Assembly (NCBI RefSeq): GCF_036884655.1
Contig: NC_088355.1
Coordinates: 40,148,501 to 40,212,500, forward strand
Direction: 5' to 3'
DNA: 64,000 nt
DNA from: Musa acuminata AAA Group
Lineage: Eukaryota; Streptophyta; Magnoliopsida; Zingiberales; Musaceae
In this document: positions 36,909 to 46,643 of the stretch, piece by piece
Layout of the letters: each line of letters opens with the position of its first letter
Numbering within the stretch: the stretch's first letter is position 1
Position numbers and translations under genes: made by a program
Notes under the pieces: generated by a model
The model's database searches: none
What the model saw: the letters and a program-made list of their open reading frames with translations, nothing else
What the model was told of the DNA's origin: nothing

Positions 36909-38119
36909 TACAGTATTTCCAGATTGTGAATTTCCCAAGAATAATAGTATCTAAGAATAATATCATGTCATCCTTGTTACCAATATGATAATACGATATT
37001 CTATGTTTAGATTCTTTGACGTGCTTAAAGGTTGCCACTTTAATAATAAGCATATATGTGTTGTGACTTTTGAGTTACATGACTACAGATTGTGGGCGCA
37101 GCTGTGGTGGGAGAGCTGTAGATGTGTTGTGGATTTGTGCAGAGATTTGAGAACACCATTTCCATGCAAGATGGCGTTCTCTCATGTTGCTGCTGGTGAT
37201 TCATGTGTGGTGTTCAAAGCTATTTTACTAGAGGCTTGGCGTGTGATTTAGAAGTTGAAATGTACGAAAGCTTGCTTGGATAAGCTAATTGATAAATGTT
37301 ACGAGTGCTTAGTCTATTTCTTGCAGCCCGGTGGATGGCATTTTTTGTTGCTTTCTCGGAGGAACTCAGGTAGCATCTTTCCCTGGAGTTATTATTATTT
37401 TTGGTTCAATGCGAGGACATCGTATGTGAAGGGTCCTATCCTACTATTGTTAGATAAAATCCAACTATCTCTAGGATTGGGTGGATGGTTGATGATGAAT
37501 TTGGACAGAATGACAACCCTGCAGATGATCCCACCTCTGGTACGTATGCCTGTCATCTCTGTTTCTACCGGAGTTTCTCATGTGGCTTTGGTGCCCTTGC
37601 CGGTTGCGTCCACTGGGGAGTGATGGAGTTCTCTCCATCAAGGATGTAATTATAAATTTATATGGAGGAATTGTTATGACTCTGCTTACTTGGAGTTCCC
37701 AATACTTCTCCATCACTTTTGTTGTTACCTGTTGGACATCCAATTCCTGGGGTCGTCCGTCGGCTTTGACATGGACGTTGCAGATATTATCTCCGAGAGG
37801 AGAGTTGGGGGACGAGTGTCGGCTTTTCATTTCCTGTTTCAAATCAATCTCCCTTTTCTCCGGCACAAAGGTGGGCGTTACACACAACCAAGTTCTCGGC
37901 CCTACTATTCTCCGCCAACAGGAATCAGGGTATTGTTGGTCGAGGGACGCTCCAAAATTTCCTTCGAACCAAATTTCGATATCAGATGGCCCACAAATTG
38001 GACTTGAAGCCAATACAATCACGCATCTTGAGATGTTTTGCTGGTATGCATTTTATTTTTAAAATTCATACTCTGATAGAGAGAGTATCATTATTTATCT
38101 GTCCATGATTTTCATATAG
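36909..38119. other. Unassigned region downstream of the hydrolase
   Basis: The first few hundred bases may be 3' UTR or an alternative last exon. From about 37.26 to 38.06 kb frames of 122, 160 and 105 codons (+) and 183 codons (-) overlap, and base composition is more GC-rich than the introns around. None of the translations resembles a family I know. It may be a decayed gene, a retroelement fragment or a long 3' exon. Confidence 0.35.
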
Positions 38120-38610
38120 TGTTTAGGATAAAAAGAGAAGCTAAAGATTATATTTACTTATATATGCACGTGGATAAAAGTTCAAGATAGATGATTATAA
38201 ATTATTTTTACATCTCGATGTGGATAAAAGATCAAAGTGAAGTTGTTGGAGGTGGTTAGAGGTTGTTGTGCTATGGAATATTTTATAGAATATTTTATCC
38301 CTTTATAACCAGGTATAAAAGTTTATCTTTCATAATAAAGGAGGATCGCTTTTTGATCACTCATATCCATACTCATCTATCTCGGGCTACTAACGAGTGT
38401 TAGAAGAACTGTGTGGAAAGCCTCTTTCAACCTCGGTTTTCATGCAAGTGACATATCAGGAGCATGATATTTTTACCTCAAAGACACTCCAAACAATCCT
38501 ATGCACATAAGTTTAGATCACTTTAAGCTGACTCCAAACAATCCTATGCACATAAGTTTGGATCACTTTAAGCTGACCAGGATGTCAATAACTTCTTTTT
38601 ATAATATTTT
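38120..38610 (+). repeat. Left LTR
   Basis: Begins TGTTTAGGATAAAAAG and ends ATAATATTTT before the primer-binding-like site. It carries a TATA box (GGTATAAAAG, about 38312) followed by GATCACTCATATCCA and ACTCATCTATCTCGGG, each with a close match in the right LTR. Confidence 0.7.
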
Positions 38611-38619
38611 TGACGCTAA

Positions 38620-40650
38620 AAGGATGGCCTAATGTCATAGGAATATTTGCCCATCAACTATCTCAATGAACGTTCGAACAAAGAACTTTTGCCCTTCTTA
38701 AACCTGATGGAGGCATTGTAGTCGACGATCACTTTCTTTTAATACCGCGATATCATGCTTTGCTCAAACTCCAACACCTCCTTCATATCCTAAATCTGCT
38801 CGATCATACCCATGATCCACTTATTGGCCACGATAATTTGCTAAACGAGCTCATAGTTGTATGTCAATAAACTTAACTCTTGGGTAAGTCGTAGTAGCTC
38901 ATCCTTCATGCTTTGTTTGTTGCTATAGACAACTTTAATTGTTCAGTATGGTTAATGAGGCATCGTTCGACCTCCTCTAGTTGCCTCGCTAGCTCGACTC
39001 TTCGAACCTCTATTTTAAAAACAAGCGCTGGGTTGCCCCTCTCCTTCTTTGGCCCTTCCACCTCCTCATGGAGATTATCGTTCACAAGTAATTACTTATG
39101 AATGATAGTGTCGACATTCTATATATAGTCAAGTAGGGTTGTGATGTAATAATGATGCTATAAGTCAAAGACAATAAGGTAAACAATGAGGTACTGAAAG
39201 GGTTAGCTATGACTTAACTTACTAATACTTTATTATGGTAGCTCACTTCAACTAAAATCTCTAAGGGGGAATGGTAAATCTACTTCACTATCCTAGAGCA
39301 TAAGGACCCTCGGTAATATTGCTCTATGGCTCTGCTTTTGCCCCATATCTTCTACCCTTCTTGTAGGGTCTCCCATCTTAGTTGTAGTGGCATGTCCATA
39401 ATCGGGTTCAGTAAGTCAGCTATCTATAATGCCATGAAGGGAAATAGGGATTTGCCCTTGCATCGGTCTAGCATTGATCTTTACCTCTCTCCTCTTCTTT
39501 CTAAGGATGACCTTGAGCTTCGAAGGCCCTTTGAAAATGACGAGGTCTTAGAGGCAAGAGGTACTTCATTCAGTTCTCATTTGGGAATCCACCCCACCTC
39601 GAGCTCCTCGTCCCATTGAGGATAGGATACCTTTTTAACAACTTTTTTCTTCCTTGACTTATCAATGGTAGAAGGACGACTGAGCGAGATCATGCTCGAT
39701 GCTTCGAGCGATGACTCTCAAATGAATGGAGAAGGGGTCGAGGTAGCCACTGCCATTCCTGAAGAGGAACCATCCCTTCTTCTCCTCAAAACTCAAAGGT
39801 TCATAAATGCAGGAAATCAAAACCATTAGTCTACATAGATTAATTATTTAAAGTGCAGAAAGAAGTGAGAAGACGGAGTGTTCAAAGCATACCTCAAGGA
39901 GTTGGATTGAGACCCCACATCGATCAGCCAATCCTCGTCCATCTTCCAAACAACCTCGGAAGAAGAGAATATGTCTCTCAATTGAAGCACTTGATCCACT
40001 TCCTCGTCCGATAAGAAGGAAGTGTGTTATCTATGAAATGTATGGACCATGTAAGATTAAATCTCCGATCTTGGCCTATGCCTATGAGGAAATAGTGCTC
40101 TTTACAACATTTATTGTTAGAAGGGGCACTACTAGCTCTGAAGCCCTCTTCTACAGCTAGGTAGTAGCAGCTTTTCGCTAGACACTTGAAAGTAGGTAAC
40201 AAATAGTTTATAAGTCATGGTAATACCAACGTAGCAGCATTCTTTAATGAACACTACCAAGTAGTATCATGATTTGGGAACTATATATGAGGGTGATATC
40301 CTCCACCATTGGAGGTAAGGCACAATTATCGAATGAAGGAAAAAAAAGAAATCTCGGCTCTAGAGCATTAGAAGATAAGTAGAAAAACCTAAACATTGGG
40401 TCATATTGGCGGTGATTTGGTTGAGAGACCTATAGAATAAACTCGACTACTAGAATGGAGTACCTGATTCGCAAGTGGTCCAAGAGTTGTGTGCTTGTCA
40501 TTGAGTCTTTATCATACATGTTTTTCATGGACTCTAAGTCTTGAAGAATTTTCGGATTCACAAGAACTAACTCTCTACATGAGGGTTAAGTTAGAATTTC
40601 ATTCACCCTTGGGTTGTCCAAGGACAGAGTGCTAACCTCCTTGGCTATCC
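38620..40650 (-). pseudogene. Retroelement antisense frame: Transposase_28-like domain plus coiled coil, decayed
   Basis: Minus-strand translation, with stops, gives LESMKNMYDKDSM...LLDHLRIRY (about 40.5 kb), SSAPSNNKCCKEHYFLIGIG followed by DRRFNLTWS and NTLPSYR (about 40.1 kb), GQIPISLHGIIDS (about 39.45 kb) and a coiled coil with ELARQLEEVE and YNYELVQQIIVANKWIM (about 38.8-39.0 kb). This matches the same monocot retroelement accessory protein seen at 720-1925. In both elements it lies antisense to the inferred element transcription. Function unknown. Confidence 0.6.
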
Positions 40651-40999
40651 GATGACTATGAGCAGAAGAACAAGATGCTAAAGTATTGAGATGCCTAGAA
40701 GATGATATGCTAAGGAATTTACCTACCATCAGGAAGAGGACCAACGATCGATCCCTTTTGTAGAGGAGAACTAGAGCTAAGGAGAGAAGCTCTTAAAGGG
40801 GGATCGCAGAGGCCCAAATGAGAGAGGATGAGCCTCACCCTCATGGTTAAGAGAGATTTATAGGAAAGGGACCAGTCTCTCTTCTCTCATATTGAAGATA
40901 AGTGTCCCTTTGGATCAAATTTGAGGTGACGCTAATTGATAAAAGTGACACTAATTGATGAAGGGGCATCTCAAAAAGCATAAAAGCAATTAATGTACA

Positions 41000-41862
41000 A
41001 AGACCACCTCAGAGAGCGTAGAAGTGTTCAAGGCATGTGAGTAAAAAAAATCTAACCCGTGTAAGAGGAAACCCACAATGACAGGAGGCATAAGATAAAA
41101 TATGTCCAAGACATATAAGTTAGAACAACCTAACTCATGTAAGAGGAACCTTGAAGAGCACAGAAGTGCTCAAGATACAAAGTCGAAAAAACTCGACTAT
41201 GTAAGAGGAAACCCACCACTGTGAGAGGCATAAAACAAAACATGCCCGAGACTTATGAGTTGGAAAAACTAAACCTATGTAAGAGAAAACTCACCATAGC
41301 TAGAGGTATAAGATAAAATATGCTCGAGATGCATGAGTCGGGAAAACCCGACCTATGTAAGAAGAAATTTGTTATAGTAAGAGATACAAAACAAAATATA
41401 CTTGAGGTATGTTAGCCAAGAAAACTTGACCCACGTAAGTGAAAACCCATCAGGATAAGAGATATAAAATAAAATATGTTAAAGACACATGAGTCGAGAA
41501 AATCCTACTCATATAAGGGAAAACTTGCTCTGATGGGAGGCACAAGATAAAATATACCTAAGGTGCATGAGTCAAAAAAACCCGACTCATGTAAGAGGAA
41601 ACCCATCACGATGGGAGATACAAAATAAAATGTGCTCGCGGTGAGTAAGTTGGAAAAACCCAACCCGTTTAAAAGAAAAGCCACAATGATAAGAGACATA
41701 AGATAAAATGTGCTTGAAACGTATAAGTCGGGAAAACATAACCCATGTAAGAAAAAATCCATCATGATAGGAGGCATAAGACAAAATATTCTTGAGGTAT
41801 GTAAGTCGAAAAAATCTAACCTATATTAGTAGAAATTTATTACGATGAGAGATACAATAAAA
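41000..41862. repeat. 78-bp tandem array inside the LTR element
   Basis: About eleven degenerate units repeat every 77-78 bp, each containing GAGGCATAAGATAAAATATG (variants GAGATACAAAACAAAATATA and so on), a variable stretch CTCGAGGTGCATGAGTCG, then AAAACCCGACCCATGTAAGAGG and AAACCCATCATGA. The element copies at about 41304, 41383, 41460, 41539, 41617, 41694 and 41772 are the most regular; the first units (41.0-41.2 kb) are shorter. It lies just inside the right LTR. Confidence 0.85.
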
Positions 41863-42054
41863 AGAAAACCCAAAATAGAGGGGTCAAGCATCGACCCCTC
41901 CTTTACCTAAGGTGGGTAGGCTACTGCCTAATGTAGCCCAATGGAAAAAAAAAAAAAAAAAAAGCGAGCACCTTTGCCTGAGACATGGATGTTCAGTCCC
42001 TCCTTTGCCCGAGGTTTGGAGGTTAGGAAATCTCAATCCCCTCCTTCCATATGG

Positions 42055-42508
42055 TGTCTAAGGTAGAAGGAAAAGATAAAAGTCATCCTACCTATGTGGA
42101 TAAGGGTTTAAGATATACGGTCATAAACTATCCCCCTCATAGCTAGCATCGATAAAATACCTATGGCTAGCATTGATAAAATGCCAAAGGAAGGTTGTTT
42201 GAGATAGTTAGAGATTATCTCATCGTAGAATATTTCATCCCTTTACGGCCAGATATAAAAGCTCATTTTCAACATAATGAAAGGGGATCATTTTTCGATC
42301 ACTCGTATCCACACTCATCTACCTCGGGTTATTATCCTGGACATTGGAGGGATTAAGTCATGAGACTTTTTTCGACTTTGGTCTTATTGCATATGACACT
42401 TTAAATGCTCGATATTTTCATCTCGAAGGTACCTTAGATAACCCTGTACATATTGTTCGGACCGCATAAGGTTGACCAAGATATCAATGACTTTTTTTCA
42501 TAATACTA
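42055..42508 (+). repeat. Right LTR, lying directly upstream of CGLD27
   Basis: Begins TGTCTAAGGTAGAAGG and ends near ATAATACTA. GATATAAAAGC (about 42250-42260) is its TATA box, followed by GATCACTCGTATCCACACTC as in the left LTR. It points toward the CGLD27 start codon 400 bp beyond its end. Confidence 0.7.
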
Positions 42509-42751
42509 AACAAACTGATGTATCAAATTTTTTTTATTATAATTGATGGTGTTAGGTAGTAAGATTTTGATATTTTATCATAAAATTCAAATCAGATTTT
42601 CATCATAATATATCCTATTATTTTTTAATTAAAAAATGAATACAAAGATTTAAGATATTTTTATTAAAAAATACTGAATATACCTATTGAAAGCAAAGTT
42701 TCAGAGAACAAAAACAATACACAAGCTCGGAAGTTCAAACCCCGAGAACGG

Positions 42752-42788
42752 AAGCCAAAAATAAAAAATAAAAAATAAAAAATAAAAG
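42752..42788. repeat. (AAAAATA)n microsatellite upstream of CGLD27
   Basis: About five copies of a 7-bp A-rich unit lie 120-155 bp before the CGLD27 start codon, probably in its promoter or 5' UTR. Confidence 0.85.
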
Positions 42789-42906
42789 CTGAAAGAGAAA
42801 CAGTAGTTACCCACATCGGAGCACAATCCCTTTCCCCCGAGTCCGAACTCAAAGGCCACCATAGAAACGGAGAAGACGGAGAAGCGTCACCTCCCGTGCT
42901 CCTTCC

Positions 42907-45521
42907 ATGGCGGCATCTCTTTTCCTCTCTCTCCTCCCCGCACACAAGCTCCCTTCTAATTCTACCCCTGTCCTTACGAGGAGGACGGCAAACAAGAAGC
43001 AGAAGAGCAATTGTATCTGCCCAATATCCGCCTCCTCGTCCTCCTCCTTCCGCAACGGGAGCCCGTCAGAGACGGACTGTCCGGTGCCTCTGGATCAGCA
43101 GCCGGTGAACGAGTACCAGTCCCTCTCAACCTCCCTCCCCTTCTCCTGGGCCACCGCCGACCTCCGCCTCTACTCCTCCCGCCTCGCCCTCACCGGCGCC
43201 TCCTTCGCCCTCATCGTCGGCCTCCCCGTCTCCGCCTTCGGAACCGGCAGCCTCTCCGACCCCCGCTGCGCCCTCGGGGTCGTCTCCGCCGGTCTTCTCG
43301 CCGTCACGCTCGCCGTCCTCCGGATGTACCTCGGATGGGCTTACATCGGCAACCGCTTGCTCAGCGCCACTGTCGAGTGTAATACAGCTCACTCCTTTCG
43401 TATTTCCGATCCCTTGTTTTCTTAATTCGAACAATTTCCGATTGAAATTTCTGTTCGCCTCACAGATGAGGAGACGGGATGGTATGATGGTCAGGTAAGG
43501 ATGTATCGCCGATCCTTCTTTTCTTGGTACCGAATTGTGCGCTTTTTTCTCCTTCTTGAGTCTGGATGTGTTTTAAGCTTTAAGCATTGATAAAGGAGCA
43601 TATTTTGTTGTTATCAATCTTGCCTCTTGATTTTGGATGTTATATTTATGTTAAGCATTAAATCAAATAGATAAAAAAGGTTCTATTCAGTATTTTTTTC
43701 CTTAAGATTCTAATCACAATCTTTGATCTTTCTGTAATTTCTTGAATGGAAAGCAAACTGTAAATAAGCAAATTGCAAACTCAGTTAGATCTTATCCCTG
43801 TATCTTGTGATGGTGTTGGCTATGGCAGATGAGCTTGATAGAATAATGATGCTCTAAAGGATTGAATGGGTTCTCTCTAGTTCATGCGATCTCATAGTCC
43901 TGTTGCAAGTGCAGAAGTTCCTGCAACATGAGTAGAATAGTATGCGATCTATGTTACTAGTAATCGAATAAACTGATATAAAAAAATGAACTGGAGCATA
44001 ATGAATTGGAGTCATAACATCCCTGACCCAATACTCAAGCTCTCTATCTGTAATACATCACGTCTAATATCCTAAACTACCTAAGATCTGCTGTGCAAAA
44101 AGAATGATGCAATGTGAATTTTTTTTATAACTCTTTTTTTTATTTGGTGTTAATTTAAGTCAGTGTTAAAGTTACACCGCACCTTCACTTTCTGATTCTG
44201 CATTGTCTGCTCGCATATGTAGGCGCAACTAGCTGCCACTCCTTATGACCTACGTCTTCTTTAAATTGAAAGCAAATTGCACTGTGACAAAAAGTTCTGC
44301 GACTTCTCCAACAACGGACATAATTATTAGATAGCCAGTGATGAATGGAAGGCCAAATTTTTAGAGAGCATGAAGGCTTCTATTTGATTCAGCAGGTGGC
44401 ACTAGAAGGAAATTTTTAGGATTTGATGTCATTAGAAGAGGATATTAGTTCTTAGTTGCTTTTGCTTATTAATGGTTTTGAGAATTAAACCAGAGATAAT
44501 CCAGAGTTGGAGTGTTCTGCTTTATCCAGTGTCACATTTTGAGTACTTGGACCTAACTTTGCAATGTTCTTTGCATCCCTACTGCCAGTAGGGCTGATAA
44601 ACTTTCATAAGTGCAAAACTATATCCACTTGGAGTTTTTGAAATTTTCATGAGGGTCACCACTTCTTTCATGAAAAATGTATGTTTTGTTTGTAAAGGGC
44701 CATTGATAATATCAATTGAATGCCCAACTGCATGCTTGCTTTCTCTTTAGTTTCAGGTTTAAGTATTGTGATATGTTTGTTCGTTGTTGACAGATATGGG
44801 TGAAGACCCCTGAAGTTTTAGCTCGCGATCGTCTTCTAGGTTCATTTTCTGTAAGTTGACCAATTTATATCCGAACTACATCTTTTTTCGGGTTATCCTC
44901 TGTAACCTTCAGGTCTACACTGAATTCCTTCAGGATACACTAGTCAATCGTTGTCATGCAAGTTCGTTTAAAAGATTTATGCTGATTGGCTTGCAAATGC
45001 TTAGTTCTTCCAACTAGCCAAAATTGACTGATGCTGGACTGAATATAGTGGATTTGTTATGCAGCATACTATATGAATCGATGCACATGAAAACGTATGT
45101 TTAGTATGAGACGACAAGGTTGATACCTGAAATGAGTTCAATGGAACCGCAATTGACATTACTTATTCTGATGGGTTTTGCCTGAATTCTTTGTAGCTAG
45201 TGGATGATTTCCTTTTAGAACATTTAGCATTACATGTAGTAGTCCGGAAAATGATAGTACTTTTTACGGATTCATCAAATGCTCATCATAATGTATTTTT
45301 TACTTTGTCTTCAGGTGAAACCCGTGTTAAGCAGAGTGAAGCTTACTTTAATAGGTCTCGCGATCTCCTTAGTCGCATGTGCCTTCCTTTTCATCAATAT
45401 CGAAAACCCAAGGGATACATCAAAGGATTCTGGGGAGCGAACTGTAGCTGGGGCATACAGTGATGAATCTGCAAGGTCATTTGAGCCGGACGCATTCTGC
45501 GGTGAGCCTGATCTGTCATAA
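42907..45521 (+). CDS. CGLD27: CGLD27-like chloroplast membrane protein (DUF1230 / Ycf36 family)
   Basis: Four exons, 42907-43378, 43466-43494, 44794-44850 and 45315-45521, give 254 aa. The first about 55 residues are Ser-rich and basic, as expected of a chloroplast transit peptide. The DUF1230 core starts at CPVPLDQQPVNEYQSL (58-73) and includes two hydrophobic segments (about 93-111 and 122-147), the signature LGWAYIGNRLLSATVEYEET (142-161), GWYDGQIWVKTPEVLARDRL (162-181) and VKPVLSRVK (187-195), then a third membrane segment (about 197-215). CGLD27 is conserved from green algae to diatoms (plastid-encoded as ycf36 in red-lineage plastids); Arabidopsis work links it to iron-dependent photosynthetic function, which I cite from memory. 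The 29-nt second exon is short but its frame and splice sites are exact. A possible poly(A) signal AATAAA lies at about 45575. An LTR lies immediately upstream. Confidence 0.95.
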
Positions 45522-46092
45522 ACCTTTTGGAAGGCATTGAAACGTGCAGTTTGTCCACTAGAAATGCACATACAAATAAAGTCACACATGAAGTCTCCAA
45601 ATACAAACTTAGAAATGCAATTGTGTTGTGTCTGGTATCATATATGTAAAAAATTGTACATACCTAAAGTTAAACTGATAATGTAATTAGTTGATCACTG
45701 AATCAGCGTAAGATGTGTTACTATTCTTTTTTCCTTTTACTATAGCAAGTGTATCACATGCCCACCAAGTTCTTGCCAGGAGGAAACAATTACTGATTTT
45801 TTTTTGTTTTTGGACTCTAAGCTCAAATTGATGCTCGCATTTTTCTGGACCAGCACTGAGTCGAGCACCTGAATTAAATATAATCTAAAGGAAACTATAC
45901 GAAATTTTATTTCTTTTATTTAATTACTTAGGCTCCATTTCTGATTTTTATTTCTTCAGTTAAGTTCCCTTTTACACTGTTGAGAGAAAAATATGATTTC
46001 TTTTCTGATTAAAAATACGACATTTTTTTTTCTTTCAACAATTATCTTTTTATTAAAAAGGAATTCGGGTCATGATATTTATAAAAAATTAA

Positions 46093-46150
<58 letters not shown>

Positions 46151-46640
46151 CACGTCGTGATCGGGTGGTCGACAGGAAAGAGAAATGAAAGGACGAGTTC
46201 ACCCAAGTGTCTTGGATCACCCACTAACATTGGACGGTAGAGGGTCAATTACGTATTTTTCGGACAGCTGATCGGGTTTAGGGTTCTCTTTTCATTTTAA
46301 CGGATTCGGACCCTAGCAGATTTCATTCGGATCCGACCCATCGTCACGAAGGTTCGCCGCTCTCACGCTTTTATTCCACGATCGTGCCGTCCTGCAAATC
46401 CGTCAGCATCTCCTCCTCCTCGTCTTGATGCTGGACTTCGTGGTTCATCGGAACCACCCGCTTGCCTTCTTCTCCGAGTTTTTCTTTCCCTACCCGCTTC
46501 TGGTATTTCTCTTCCTCTGTTTGTTTCTTAAGTGTCTGGTTCCGATTCAGATTAGAAATCGTTCCTGGGGTTTAGTATGTTTAAGGTCCTGAGGACGATA
46601 ATATGACCTTAGAATATTTGTATGTAATGTTTGCCAATCA
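45522..46640. other. Intergenic: CGLD27 3' flank to complex I subunit 5' region
   Basis: The first 150 bp include the CGLD27 3' UTR. A long (TA)n microsatellite follows at 46094-46149. From about 46.30 to 46.50 kb GC content rises and the sequence resembles a promoter and 5' UTR. A GT at 46503 and an AG at 46640-46641 could bound a 139-nt intron in the 5' UTR just before the start codon; this is only a suggestion. Confidence 0.4.
46094..46149. repeat. (TA)n microsatellite
   Basis: About 28 uninterrupted TA dinucleotides. Such tracts are highly variable and can also be misassembled. Confidence 0.95.
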
Positions 46641-46643
46641 GTG

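Larger units (their letters stand above)
38120..42508 (+). mobile_element. LTR retrotransposon derivative lacking recognisable gag-pol, retaining an antisense frame
   Basis: Two similar direct LTRs, at about 38120-38610 and 42055-42508, bound 3.4 kb. Adjacent to the left LTR is TGACGCTAAAAGGATGGCC, a primer-binding-site-like sequence, giving plus orientation. The interior has no recognisable gag or pol. It carries a minus-strand coiled-coil frame (38.62-40.65 kb) and, between that frame's 5' side and the right LTR, a 78-bp tandem array. This looks like a gypsy element of the group with an antisense frame that has lost its pol region. LTRs are clearly diverged. No target duplication could be confirmed. 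Confidence 0.75.

Noticed and set aside
36885..37330. Extra last exon of the hydrolase beginning after the AG at 37326
   Set aside because: Possible, but the added residues match nothing I know; reading through to TAA at 36906 is simpler.
37471..38022. 183-codon minus-strand frame as a gene
   Set aside because: Overlapped by similar-length frames on the other strand, no recognised domain or splice context; left as unassigned.
39326..39619. 97-codon plus-strand frame with PLHRSSIDL
   Set aside because: It is the reverse of the antisense retroelement frame; the same reversed peptide occurs at 1065-1271.
41505..41784. Minus-strand hydrophobic repeat proteins of 90 and 65 codons
   Set aside because: They are translations of the 78-bp tandem array in a retroelement and degrade in neighbouring units.
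41000..41862. CRISPR-like array
   Set aside because: The repeats are degenerate contiguous units without unique spacers, in a plant retroelement; not a CRISPR.
43011..43434. Alternative frames overlapping CGLD27 exon 1
   Set aside because: Compositional shadows; only the frame with DUF1230 motifs joins to later exons.
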